The notes beneath the pieces were generated by a model that was not told the DNA's origin, ran no database searches, and saw nothing but the letters and a program-made list of their open reading frames with translations. The position numbers were made by a program, and so were the translations under genes. Positions 11,366-23,541 of a DNA stretch of 64,000 bases are shown piece by piece. The stretch is from Lutraria lutraria (Eukaryota; Mollusca; Bivalvia; Venerida; Mactridae): NCBI GenBank assembly GCA_964023205.1, contig OZ026842.1:37153501-37217500 (forward strand), written 5' to 3'. Positions within the stretch are counted from its first letter, which is position 1. The number at the start of each line of letters is the position of its first letter.

Positions 11366-11531
11366 GCGTGATATAATCGTTACAGTGTTAGTAACTGACC
11401 CGATACGGGATATACGGGTCTGTGGAAAACCATATCGGGACTCGACCTTCGGTCTCGCCCCATATGGTTTTCCACAGACCCGTATATCCCGTATCGGGTC
11501 AGTTACTAACCCTGTAACTATTAATATCACG
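11366..11531. repeat. Near-perfect 166-bp palindrome
   Basis: The left arm from GTTACAGTGTTAGTAACTGA through GGAAAACCATA is mirrored by an almost identical right arm ending GGTCAGTTACTAACCCTGTAAC. The dyad extends outward (GTGATATAAT / ATTAATATCAC) and inward to a GACC-TTC-GGTC loop. Because it is a palindrome it gives similar open frames on both strands; neither is taken as coding. It is a foldback or MITE-type element. Confidence 0.9.
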
Positions 11532-11899
11532 AAAGTAAATATGATATTAACATAATTATCCTTACAATGCTATACATCTGCTTGATTCAGGTACAAGTTT
11601 CTAAATACAGAAAATAAATGTCTTTGTCATTCTTTGATTTTTGTACAGAGTTTTTATGAAATTTGTGAATATAAAATCAGCGGCTTATGTTGCATCCGTG
11701 CATAATCGTGTGCTATAAGTAGTAACGAACAATGCCGATGCGAAATATATCTCCATAAATGTTTTGAGAATACGATCTTTAATGAGATAAAGGGAAAAAG
11801 ATACAGAAAAAAAGTTGTTTAGACTTATACGACAATGAACAATTTTCAATGAAAAAATGTTCATTTTCAACAATTTGTAAACATGTATTACATAACGAC

Positions 11900-12275
11900 G
11901 TGATACTGTACATCCAAAGTGGTGTTAAAGACATTGAACAGCTACTATATAAGTGACCCCCCCCCCAAAAAATCCACATGTGGTCTAATCTCTTAATTGT
12001 TTTATTGCCCCTAATCAGATAAAACCAGTGTGGTCACGGTCTGTAGACTTGACACCTAGTCAAAAAGGGTAATAAATTTTATTGATTTACAGTGATAATA
12101 AGTTTATGACTAAATTGCTTTTGTTTTTATAAGCATAGAGCAACAGATTATGTAAACAGGTGCTAGTCTATCAATGACCCTGTCTGTTTTATTACCCCCT
12201 ACTGTGGAATTAGGGGACTTTCTGGTCCATAAGTCACATGCCTCGCATTCCTGGTTCAATGTCTTTAAGCGTATG
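11900..12275. repeat. Diverged duplicated segment, copy 2
   Basis: Counterpart of 6845-7258 in the same orientation, with CTATATAAGTG, a shorter poly-C run, GTCTGTAGACTTGAC, GACCCTGTCTGTTTTATTA and CCTGGTTCAATGTC. On the minus strand the reading TLNQECEACDLWT matches copy 1 and ends in a stop close to the same place. The function is unknown. Confidence 0.7.
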
Positions 12276-13436
12276 ACAGATGTAACTTACGAAGGACGTA
12301 TAAAGTTTTTTATGAAACAGTATTAGTTTAATGTCATCAGTTTTGGTTTGATAGTCAAATATTTACACTCAATATTAACTGATATGTATAACCGATTTTA
12401 AGCTTCAATATTTCGTTGAAAAGTTATTGAACTGTGCAGATTTAAGGCTTAAATGTACATATGTTCTGTTCTGTTCCTTAAATATCCTCGTATATATATA
12501 CACACGCAGCAAGATATAATATCGATGAATTGGGCCCGGATGCTTTATTGTCATCGTCGTTTTATTTTAAGTGATAGAGTGATAAATTTCTATGTGAAAT
12601 ACTGAATTACCTTACGTTCATATATATGATACATGACTATATAAATTATAGTTTGATTTGTGGATATGCCACAATGCACAACCAGGCGAAACAATTTCGG
12701 GTTAGTGTTTCTGGGTCATGTACCGGTATTGACCTTGATCTCCGTTTAATTCTGCCAACGTCTCATCATGAATGTCATTCTCTACCCAGAGTTTTCGTTC
12801 CTTTCCAATCCACACACACATCTGCCAAAATTTGTAGAAAACTACACTTTCGTTTATGTATACTCTATAAATGTATTCTCCAAATGTCTTTGGTAAAGTT
12901 TTTTTCTGTTATCATGTTCATCATTGTATGTATATACACAATAATTGGTTGAATAAGAATCTAGCGTGCCTGCAAAACACAGGTGTTGTGAGATGGGAGA
13001 TAGAATCCCTAGAAATATAGCATGCAATTATCATACTTGTATACTACATTACAGATCACAATGTTAACCACTCATTACAACATGACTCCTACCAATGTAT
13101 CTCACTGTCTTTTAAACAGGACATCAACAAATTACTTATCTAAATAAAGGCACTGTCTGGAAAAAAAACAATATACACGTAACCATGATATGCAATATCC
13201 GATGTATGGTAATGTAGGTCAGTGTAGACAATATATCACGCAATATATTTTCACTATTTGTCGTATCAAATACCATGTCAGCGTCTTTACAAATGGTAGA
13301 ATGCGACAGCTGTTGACTTGCAGGATGTGATGTTTTATTTGTAGGTAATGTTACTATTTTAAAACCAAATGGTATAGTCATGTGAAAGGCTTACCAAATT
13401 ACCTAAGTTAACAAAATACCCGACCAAGCTTAGAGG

Positions 13437-14688
13437 TGTTATGCATAAAAGTTTTTGATTTTTTGTTTTATTAATTAAATTGTGTTTGATGTTGTTTGTA
13501 ATAATTTTTAGAAGAAATTGGGTTAAAGAAAATGTATGTAGTAAGATCTAATTAAACAACTTGTATCCTAGCAACTTTTGGTCAATTGTAACATAAGAAT
13601 TAATACAGATAGGAAGATCTAAATTTACCTATCTCATTTAATCGCTTTAACTTTATTAGTTATCTATTTTTCAGACCTTTCGATAGTTAATGTATAAAAG
13701 AACTTTTAATATTATCAGTCACCTTAAGCGGATCGGACAAGAACTTAAAGGGTTTCAGTTAATACTTTAAGTAAGAAATAAACATTGTTTCATCGGCTGA
13801 TTTCTAATTTTATAACAAGAAATTATATTTGATTGGTTAAAATTAACTGTCACGTGAATTATAAAGAAATTGATTGGTCAGTTATTGTTGTAGAAGTTGT
13901 TTTCGTAAAGTCCTTTCCTCTAAAGGGTCATAGATTGTATGACTCTGGTAAGAAATATATTAAATATACTTAAGAAAATAAATTGAGGAAAAGGACATCT
14001 TTTTGTTTTAGGTAAGTTAGACATTTTCGTATTTTTTGTTAGAACTCAATTTCTTATGATTGTATATGTGTGTTGCTAGAATTCAAATTGTATGTGTATG
14101 CTGTTAAAATTCAAATTGTTTTTCTACTGTTGTATTATTTGGATAAGTTTTAATCTAAGTAAATTTATTGTAAGTATGTACTTGCAGCAATCTTTTCGTT
14201 CAACTAGTCGTTTCGTTTAATTGTGATTAGTTGGGTTAATTTAAAGTAAAATAAACATGGAGGTTTCTGTCCGTAGAATTTATTTCCGGAATCTTTTTAT
14301 TGTTATTATTCGGTGAGCATTTCAATTTTAATCATTTTTACATGCTAGAATATAAGATAATGGTAAATGTGATTGAATACAGAATGTACATTGTAAAATC
14401 ATCATCATTTGTAGAACTAAATCTAAGTTGAAATGACTTATTGAAACATATTTATTGTTGAAAAAATTAGATACTTTAATTTAACTTGTTCGTATGATTA
14501 TTATATGTAATCAAACTTATATTGGAATTTCACTTTAGATCTGTTTATGTTAATCATTTATATATATAGATTGTATGACTCTGGTAAGAAATATATTAAA
14601 TATACTTAAGAAAATAAATTGAGGAAAAGGACATCTTTTTGTTTTAGAAATTCCCCAGTAGAAACAACCATCAAATCAAAGCAGAACA
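13437..14688 (+). mobile_element. 5' long terminal repeat (LTR)
   Basis: 1,252 bp, starting TGTTATGCAT and ending GCAGAACA (TG..CA ends). It is matched by an LTR of exactly equal length at 17168-18419. It contains a TATAAAAG box near 13693 and AATAAA-like signals. An 80-bp direct repeat lies within it (13932-14011 and 14568-14647). Identity to the other LTR is very high, with only a few substitutions noticed, which implies recent insertion. Confidence 0.93.
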
Positions 14689-14690
14689 CT

Positions 14691-14706
14691 TGGTGGAGAA
14701 TCCGGG
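14691..14706 (+). other. Primer-binding-site-like sequence
   Basis: TGGTGGAGAATCCGGG lies two bases after the 5' LTR end, the usual place and TGG start for tRNA priming. Which tRNA would prime cannot be stated without a tRNA set. Confidence 0.6.
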
Positions 14707-17152
14707 TAGAGGATGATTCACAACCTCTTAATTTAGCAAGCGAGTGAAACGTAGTCGAGGAGGGATCGAGCGCGACTGATTATCAACCGACAACCAGTTG
14801 AAAATCTGAAACACTGACGAAACATGCAGCTAACCATGGGAACAGGTGAAGAGGGACAGGTTGAACAAGAATTGGAAAGATGGAAGACATGTACTACTGC
14901 AAATCCACTTTTACATCGACCTTGGGAGACGATCCATAGCAAACAGTATGGTGCAAGAAGACGAATTAATAGACTAATTATGTAAAATATGACACAACAC
15001 TAATAGGTAGGTGCGGACTTAATTGTTGTAGAGCAAATCTTATACTGTTTTATTTTGGGCTATAGAAATTATTTGGATCATTTAAGGGCATATTGTAAAA
15101 TTATAGAAGTTATGTGGAAAAATTGTTAGTTCAGATTCAGTCATTAAAGAATATAGTACACGTAATAGACATTAAAAATGACATGAATAGCAGCAGTATA
15201 TGGTTAAAGACAGGTAGATAATAGATTTGTAGTCGTATTATTTCGCTCTATGTGAAACAATATTTGGGTGTAGCATTTCCAGTGGAAACACCTCAGTAAT
15301 AAACGTATATTATTGGTAGTTATGTGAGTTGCAGTAGATTTGTTGAAGAATTTATGTTTAGAACAATGTATTAAACGTAGTGGATAGCGTAATTGACATT
15401 AGTTCTATCAGGTAGAGAATATATTTGGGATCATTTGGTGTAGTTTGTTCATGTTGAACAATTTATGATAGAAAATGTAAAATACACAGTTATGTCTTTG
15501 TTAAGAGCTCATAGATACTTAATGATTATGAATCCGTCCTTAATATGTATCATAGAATACATGGGACTTATAATATGATTCAAATTAAAGTGGTCTAGAG
15601 AATTAATCATGCTTTTATGAAAAATACGGAGATACAGCGTTCATTTTTGTGATTTCTGGCAGCTGAGTAATGTTGTGTAAGTGAAAGTTGTTCTGCATGA
15701 TTTGAAATAGGCAAACTGTGTGAAAGGAGTGACGGTGTGTGGATTCTGTGAGAAAGCGAGTGTGAAAGGTCTTTCTTCTGTCTTTATTTCGGTACTTTTT
15801 CATGTGATCAATGATGTCCGGTAATGACTATCATTTTTATAGCATGTTTAGTTGTTTGAGATCATAACTATGATGTTGTTTAATCTTTGTTGTTCTTAGT
15901 TCCACATTGGTATCTTGTTGTTTGTCGATAGAGCTGCATAGACTTAGCTTAGGTGTAGATTTTACTAGTATATTGTAAGTTATTAAGGTCGTAGAGACGG
16001 TAACTCATAAAAAATACTAGCAATACAGGAGTTGCACATATTAGTGTATAGTACAATGATACATATAGATGATAGTGTATAACTGAGAGTTATAAAAAAA
16101 AAATGTAGAAACGGAAAATTGAGGCGTAGCGCAACACAGATAAGGTGTTTTGAAACCTGTAGTATATTTGAATACATATAGGTCTAGATGTCATAGCGTA
16201 TCAAATAAATACTATGTTGAAGTATATATCTAGATTATGTTTGGGACAGGTTCTTGTAAGAATGTAGTAAAAGTAGTTTAGTATTACACGGAAAAATATT
16301 GCCAGAGAAAAAAAAATATCAGGATTGTCTTAGAGTTTTCACATTTGTGTGATCATTTTATCATGCGAAATAGTGAAAAACAAACTTAAATGAATTGAGA
16401 AATTATAGTGGAAATCTGTACGAATAAAATATAAGTTAACATCATAAATAAATATTGCTCTACAATGATTTGACGATGCACCTACACTACTAACACATAC
16501 AAATACTGCATATATTATGTATATATATATATGAGTGTTCATTGTTAATTTACTGGAACTGTATTATTAAAATGGGTATTGTGGTAAATACACATGCAGT
16601 ATACATGAGATTTCCATGTTTGATTGACATTTAATGTAGCTTAAAACCATAGATTACATAATATAGAAACTAGTTTAAAAGTTCATTGTTCTGTTTCGGG
16701 AAAAATAAGAGTTAAAACGTCTACAATTTTATACATATGCATAATTCTTTATTCGGCATTAAAGGTTGTTTATGCTTTACAGTAGTTACACAGGTATAGC
16801 ACCACCCGATTAAGAAAAAAAAAAACATGTCAAGTGTTGACAGATTGTAATATTAATTTTGGTGACATTATCAAGTGAATTATATCTAAACAGTATATAT
16901 TAAATGTGAATTGTTGTAATATGTTTAAGTTTTTGTGTAATGAATTGACATTATATATTTTATGTGATTTGGTGTAAATATGTTCTTTTTGTTTTATTAT
17001 TTTAGTAGATACATAAATGATGTTATATATATATATATAAAGGATTCTATAGAATACTTATATGCAATTTAAGCATGACAATGGTATTGTACTTAGAAGA
17101 AAAAAAAATATTTATGTCATCTCCTTTCTTCTTTATAGGAATAAAGAAAATT

Positions 17153-17167
17153 TAGGGGAGGAGGTGG
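17153..17167 (+). other. Polypurine tract
   Basis: A G-rich purine run (GGGGAGGAGG, broken only by single T bases) sits directly before the 3' LTR, where plus-strand DNA synthesis is primed in LTR elements. Confidence 0.75.
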
Positions 17168-18419
17168 TGTTATGCATTAAAACTTTTGATTTTTTGTTTT
17201 ATTAATTAAATTGTGTTTGATGTTGTTTGTAATAATTTTTAGAAGAAATTGGGTTAAAGAAAATGTATGTAGTAAGATCTAATTAAACAACTTGTATCCT
17301 AGCAACTTTTGGTCAATTGTAACATAAGAATTAATACAGATAGGAAGATCTAAATTTACCTATCTCATTTAATCGCTTTAACTTTATTAGTTATCTATTT
17401 TTCAGACCTTTCGATAGTTAATGTATAAAAGAACTTTTAATATTATCAGTCACCTTAAGCGGATCGGACAAGAACTTAAAGGGTTTCAGTTAATACTTTA
17501 AGTAAGAAATAAACATTGTTTCATCGGCTGATTTCTAATTTTATAACAAGAAATTATATTTGATTGGTTAAAATTAACTGTCACGTGAATTATAAAGAAA
17601 TTGATTGGTCAGTTATTGTTGTAGAAGTTGTTTTCGTAAAGTCCTTTCCTCTAAAGGGTCATAGATTGTATGACTCTGGTAAGAAATATATTAAATATAC
17701 TTAAGAAAATAAATTGAGGAAAAGGACATCTTTTTGTTTTAGGTAAGTTAGACATTTTCGTATTTTTTGTTAGAACTCAATTTCTTATGATTGTATATGT
17801 GTGTTGCTAGAATTCAAATTGTATGTGTATGCTGTTAAAATTCAAATTGTTTTTCTACTGTTGTATTATTTGGATAAGTTTTAATCTAAGTAAATTTATT
17901 GTAAGTATGTACTTGCAGCAATCTTTTCGTTCAACTAGTCGTTTCGCTTAATTGTGATTAGTTGGGTTAATTTAAAGTAAAATAAACATGGAGGTTTCTG
18001 TCCGTAGAATTTATTTCCGGAATCTTTTTATTGTTATTATTCGGTGAGCATTTCAATTTTAATCATTTTTACATGCTAGAATATAAGATAATGATAAATG
18101 TGATTGAATACAGAATGTACATTGTAAAATCATCATCATTTGTAGAACTAAATCTAAGTTGAAATGACTTATTGAAACATATTTATTGTTGAAAAAATTA
18201 GATACTTTAATTTAACTTGTTCGTATGATTATTATATGTAATCAAACTTATATTGGAATTTCACTTTAGATCTGTTTATGTTAATCATTTATATATATAG
18301 ATTGTATGACTCTGGTAAGAAATATATTAAATATACTTAAGAAAATAAATTGAGGAAAAGGACATCTTTTTGTTTTAGAAATTCCCCAGTAGAAACAACC
18401 AACAAATCAAAGCAGAACA
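17168..18419 (+). mobile_element. 3' long terminal repeat (LTR)
   Basis: 1,252 bp, the partner of the LTR at 13437. Differences noticed by eye are near the start (ATTAAAACT versus ATAAAAGTT), TTTCGCTT versus TTTCGTTT, AATGATAA versus AATGGTAA, and CCAACAAA versus CCATCAAA. Confidence 0.93.
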
Positions 18420-19660
18420 GATGTATGCATATTCTTCTATCCAAGATATTTGAGTAGGAAGTAGCATTTTTATGTAAGCTACACTTACTTTAAAGTTGTA
18501 ACTGTCTGACATGATATAAAATATTACATGATAAATATAATATAATATCTGAAAGGAAACCATCTGCACATTTATACAGTACATGTAATTTTAACTGATA
18601 CTACTAGTATACTTAATGTTTTATTTGTCTTCCTCGTCCGTTTAAATTCTATACTATATAAATAATATTAAAGGTAACAGTAAAAGGGACTGGTGCATAG
18701 AATGTGGGGCTTTTTTGTCTCGCGAATTGTTAATTTGGACATTTTGCAGAATCATCACAAAGCATCCCCTTATTTAGAAATCCTATTTTTGGAACCTGTA
18801 TCTATGAGCCTTTCATTGATGAAAGGGGCTTTCAATAACAGTTTGTAGTTGTTCAAGGTTGACATTTGTAACAAAATCAGACGAGGACCAAGATTTTAAA
18901 CCAATCCAATCCTGAGAAATCGAACTAAAAACGTCACAAATTTAGCCAGTTTCTATGAGACAAAGGTGCGGCCACACAGAAATGACTTGATTTCACAAAC
19001 CAATTAATGTCAGATTGTCAACGTAACATAGGTCCGTATTAACCAATGATTCCTAAAACGGGAAGTGCAACAGAACCACAATCTTTTTCAGAAGACTTAA
19101 TATTCGCGAAATCCTTATTTTCGAATAGTATTTTTAGTCGTATTTTTTTCCAAAAATCTGCCTAACCTATCATACTAAATACAATTTAATTTTCACTGTA
19201 CACTTAAGCGCCACATAGAAACATAAAACAATGCTATAATACAAATCGCAGGAAAATATGGCTCACATTCACACTGCTTTTAATCAAAATATTTAAAACC
19301 ATTGAAAGGTCTTTCTCTAATATTCTTAAACAAGCAGTGTGTTCATACTAAAACTGTTTTCGTTTTCCGATATATTTTCAACAGTTTAATTTAGTGTCTC
19401 AAAATAATACGAAAAGTTTCGTGGCAGAGAGCTATGATTGCTTCGCAAAAAGTCGGGTTATACATTAATAAACGGTATATCGTACTTGTACGAAGAAATT
19501 CAATCATCATTCACTGTAGATTCGACATTTTATCACTAACAGTAACTATTTAACCCATATGGTACTCGTATATATACATTTTTCACCCAACATATTGCTG
19601 GATCTACCAGCTCAGTTGTTACATACAAATAGCGTTTATTGTAAATAAGGTTGCCATTTT
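18420..19660. other. No recognised feature
   Basis: AT-rich sequence between two mobile elements. No exon, RNA gene or repeat was recognised. Confidence 0.45.
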
Positions 19661-20177
19661 CACACCGTATACCCCGAAGAGCCGAACACAGTTGCTCAGG
19701 CGAACACAGTTGCCGATAAATTTTACAGTTTCGAATGGAAATTATATATCAGCTTAATTTATAGTTATCTTGAAGGATCCGAACAAAACCAATTATGTAC
19801 ATTTATTCGCTGTTGAAAAGGGGATAAATACTCGAAATTGTGAGGAAAACCGTGCATTTTTCAGCGAGAAATCGCTAGAAATGTCTGCTATTTTTTAAAG
19901 AAAACGCGTGATCTGATGAATCCAGACCCATAAATGCCCTTTTACAAAAAGGTGAACCTTTTTAAAGATACCATCATTTCCTCCAATCTATTTTCTCTCA
20001 GTATGCGAAATCCCAGCTTTCCATTCCCATTTTCCGCAGAGAAATTGATGCATTAAGTCGGCCTGCCCTCGTATTTTCGAGAACGTCAAGCACAGTTTAT
20101 TGTAAAAGTTGCGAACCTCGAATACAGTTAGAACGTTAGATATGAAAACGCTTAACACAGTCGCCATACACTTCTTA
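19661..20177 (+). repeat. Left 517-bp terminal inverted repeat
   Basis: Begins CACACCGTATACCCCGAAGA and ends ATACACTTCTTA. It pairs with 21642-22158. Confidence 0.9.
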
Positions 20178-21641
20178 TAGCATCCTTTTCTAATCGTTTA
20201 ATGTTGTATGTATATTTACTGATAATGATTTAGACCTAAAAGAAATACAATTACGTTACACATAGCATTTAGAAATGGATTCTTTTTAAATATATGAATC
20301 AATTTAAGACTGAATGCCTTGAATTGGTAAGTCTATGCTATTGTATGAGAAGATATATTTGGTGACCGGACCATATTTTTACTGAAAATATTTATATACG
20401 GTCGAATAACAGTCTAACAGGAGTGATGCAATTACTCACACAATTCTATTCCCTATTTATCTTTATTTCATTGCACCAAATACTGACATGTTAGAGGTCT
20501 GAGGGAATTATATTTTTCCCTGGTTATCTGTTGTTATGTCCGTCCGTCTATCTGTCGGTCTGTCTCAGATTATTTCCGCTCTGTAACTCTTTAGCCTTTG
20601 GGAGGGTTTTCAAGTAAGTTGGCTTATATGTTAACTGTATCAAGAAGGTCTGCATTACACATTCAAACTGCTTGGTTGATTTGAGTCAAGGTCACAGATG
20701 ATTGTCAAAGGTCATTTTGCTCGATTCTTTTGCTATTATTTGCTATAACGTTGTTATTAATGAATGGACTGCCTTCATACTTTGAGACATTAACCCAATG
20801 GACAAGACATTTAAGAAGACCATAAACGACATTTGCCTTCAATGTCCAAAATTTTAATATTGAATTTTGTTGGAATATTTTTTATTTGGATTGCCGTTAA
20901 TTTTGTCAATAAAAAATGATAGATTAAATAAATATTTGAACAAAACAACACTTACGACATTCCGCTTTCTCTTATGTTTTTAAAGCTACAAGTTTCTCCA
21001 GTTTCCATCACCACACCACAAATAAATAATTGAATGCGCATTCCATACAATACAAATAATACGATGCTTCACATGTCATCGGACACAACAAAGATGTTCA
21101 TAAGTTCATTCATAAAAATAACATTTACAGTGTAGTATTTACAGTCGGACCATGTATTGTACAATTATGGCCCTTAGGCACTGCTAGTCTTATTCACTGT
21201 GAGTTCTATCTAATTTCTTGAATACCTAACGTAACTGATACTCACAAGACCTAAATGTTCCAACCCTAACCCCACAACTAACCTCTGGTGTGTGCGAACA
21301 GACAGACTGTGACGGTCAGACGGACATATTTACTGTTACCTATTATCCATAAAGCCGTCTAATATTCATCCGTTCGCTATCATGGACAAATGGACGGACA
21401 AAGCGGCATCCATATACACACGTGTATATCTTCGCCCGGCTTTCAAGACGCATAAAAGTATATGACTAAAACATAGTATCTAAGGCAGTTTTCATATTCA
21501 TACTACGTATTAGAAAAACACAATGAAAGTCGCGCTTCATTTGGACTTAGGTCGACAGTATTATATCCTCTTTGTAAAATGTATACACGTATAACACAGA
21601 TAATCGAGAATTTTGGGTTTAAAAGTCTAGAAAGGGTGCGG

Positions 21642-22158
21642 TAAGAAGTGTATGGCGACTGTGTTAAGCGTTTTCATATCTAACGTTCTAACTGTATTCG
21701 AGGTTCGCAACTTTTACAATAAACTGTGCTTGACGTTCTCAAAAATACGAGGCCAGGCCGTCTATATGCATCAATTTCTCTGCGGAAAATGGGAATGGAA
21801 AGCTGGGATTTCGTATATTGAGAGGAAATAGATTGGAGTAAATGATGGTATCTTTAAAAAGGTTCACTTTTGTGTAAAAAGGCATTTACGGGTCTGGATT
21901 CATCAGATCACGCGTTTTCTTTAAAAAATAGCAGACATTTCTAGCGATTTCTCGCTGAAAAATGCACGGTTTTCCTCACAATTTCGAGTATTTATTCCTT
22001 TTTCAATAGCGAATAAATGTGCATAATTGGTTTTGTACGGATCCTTCAAGATAACTATAAATTAAGCTGATATATAATTTCCATTCGAAACTGTAAAATT
22101 TATCGGCAACTGTGTTCGCCTGAGCAACTGTGTTGTGCTCTTCGGGGTATACGGTGTG
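21642..22158 (-). repeat. Right 517-bp terminal inverted repeat
   Basis: Begins TAAGAAGTGTATGG and ends GGGGTATACGGTGTG. It is the reverse complement of the left arm. The left arm has GAGCCGAACACAG where this arm reads GAGCACAACACAG on the same strand. Confidence 0.9.
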
Positions 22159-22649
22159 ATTTTTGTTTGTATGGTGTCGTCGAATATCATTGATGTTACT
22201 TATAAAACAAGACGAACCATAACTTGCAGAATGTGATATTTAACTGTAGGTGGTAATACGGGTTGAAAACATTAGTTAACATAGACATAGCTACGAGAAT
22301 GTCTTATCGAATTACGTTATTGCAGATTCCTATATGCCTGATGTTTTAGTCCAATATTGTAATTTACCTACCTACATACTTTAAATAGTGGCTGGTCTAT
22401 GTATAAAACATCAACAATACTTATAGCTCATAAGATACCAAATACTGCAATAATGATACAACATCAGAACGGAAACTTCTGTAAGTGATACTAAAATGCG
22501 CAGTATGATAATTATCTCCCGTGTCTGAAAAAAATCTTTTTATCTTTAAACCAAACGTGATGGTGGTAAGTAGGCCTTAGTAAGCTCCGGGATAGGAAGT
22601 ACCGAAGTGTATAGTTAGTTGTAATATACCCAACATTCATAAATAATAC

Positions 22650-22692
22650 CCCCCCCCCCATAAATAATACCTCCCCCCCCCCCCCCCCCCCC
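22650..22692. repeat. Poly-C tracts with ATAAATAATACC spacer
   Basis: Two C-homopolymer runs separated by CATAAATAATACCT and followed by TATATAAAG. The complementary strand is a G-run that could form a quadruplex. Run lengths may be assembly-uncertain. Confidence 0.8.
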
Positions 22693-22699
22693 TATATAA

Positions 22700-23471
22700 A
22701 GTAATATCACCATTTTATTCGTCTGTATTTCACTTGACACTTGTTGTAAGAGTGTAGACAGTGTCATCTTTTAAGATAGTTCATTCTTGAATATACAATT
22801 AGCAAATCAATAGCAGCTACAAAATAGTGGCGTCTTTAACCCCTAGACGTGAATGACAAATCCAATACAATATGGTATGCTTTGTTGGTGAATAACACAT
22901 TTGTAACAACAACTCTTATTAAATTTCGTTCAACTATAACATTGTATTGTAATAGATACATCCTTTATCTGCAGGAATATTACTAAATGGTGTTATATGG
23001 GAGTTTTAATAAAAAGTTGTTTCGTCGGTTATAATTATCTTGGGATGATGTCAGCATTTGTTTGTTTTTTTTACATTATATTTATATAGCAAAAAGCTCA
23101 TACAAGTATATTGTACCTCAATAGTTTTTATGTGTATCAATGATATTATCTATACATGCGTTAATACTATTACCATTGACCTTATGTTTATATCAAATTT
23201 AAACAATTTTCATGGTAATTAGAACTTAAACTTGTATATCTAGATCTACTTAATTTTAATTACTTGTATATTGGCTTATATTTTGAGACTAGAACTAAAT
23301 TATTATGAATATGAAATGCATGTTCAATACAAGTATATCTTAAAAGAGCGATTGCGGACAGACAATGAACATAGAATTGTACAAGAATGTCGACGAGCAA
23401 CAAAAGTGTTCATTCGCAAGTAAATGAAAATAAGTCCCACAAAGAAAACATGATAAATATATAATTCTTAC
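22700..23471. other. No recognised feature
   Basis: AT-rich sequence. No exon or repeat was recognised before the broken signal-peptide exon. Confidence 0.4.
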
Positions 23472-23541
23472 GTCCTTGTGAAGATACAGATCCCAAAAGA
23501 CAGAAAACAATAACTTAGCACAACACTGCCTGTTTCCGCAT
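23472..23541 (-). pseudogene. Broken signal-peptide exon (in-frame stop)
   Basis: A 70-nt exon homologous to the three at 5.7-6.5 kb: MRKQAVLC, then a TAA stop at codon 9, then the same VIVFCLLGSVSSQ core and a phase-1 GTAAGA donor. Splice donor, length and start are intact, so the stop appears recent, or could be a sequencing error. Confidence 0.65.

Larger units (their letters stand above)
14689..17167 (+). other. Internal region of LTR element, no protein genes
   Basis: 2.48 kb of AT-rich sequence with no readable retroviral-type domain on either strand. The few short open frames are chance or shadows. It is closed by a polypurine tract. Confidence 0.8.
13437..18419 (+). mobile_element. 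Non-autonomous LTR retroelement (LARD-like)
   Basis: Two equal 1,252-bp LTRs enclose 2,479 bp. The internal region opens two bases after the 5' LTR with TGGTGGAGAATCCGGG, a primer-binding-site-like sequence starting TGG as expected for pairing with a tRNA 3' end. It closes with the polypurine tract TAGGGGAGGAGGTGG just before the 3' LTR. No gag, protease, RT or integrase can be read in any frame, so it must move, if at all, with proteins from another element. I see no clear target-site duplication. Confidence 0.9.
19661..22158. mobile_element. 2.5-kb foldback DNA element with 517-bp terminal inverted repeats
   Basis: Arms 19661-20177 and 21642-22158 are reverse complements of equal length with only scattered mismatches and small compensating differences. 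The ends read CACACCGTATACCCCGAAGA. Both ends are flanked by ATTTT, a candidate 5-bp target-site duplication. The central 1.46 kb holds no transposase frame. It includes a TCCGTCCGTCTATCTGTCGG stretch and a GTCAAGGTCACAG stretch like other dispersed mollusc repeats. A non-autonomous element mobilised in trans is the natural reading; the superfamily is not determined. Confidence 0.9.

Noticed and set aside
11297..11555. Similar 76-77 codon frames on both strands
   Set aside because: They are two readings of one near-perfect palindrome.
12626..12952. 108-codon plus-strand frame
   Set aside because: No recognisable domain, no splice context, low-complexity AT-rich end.
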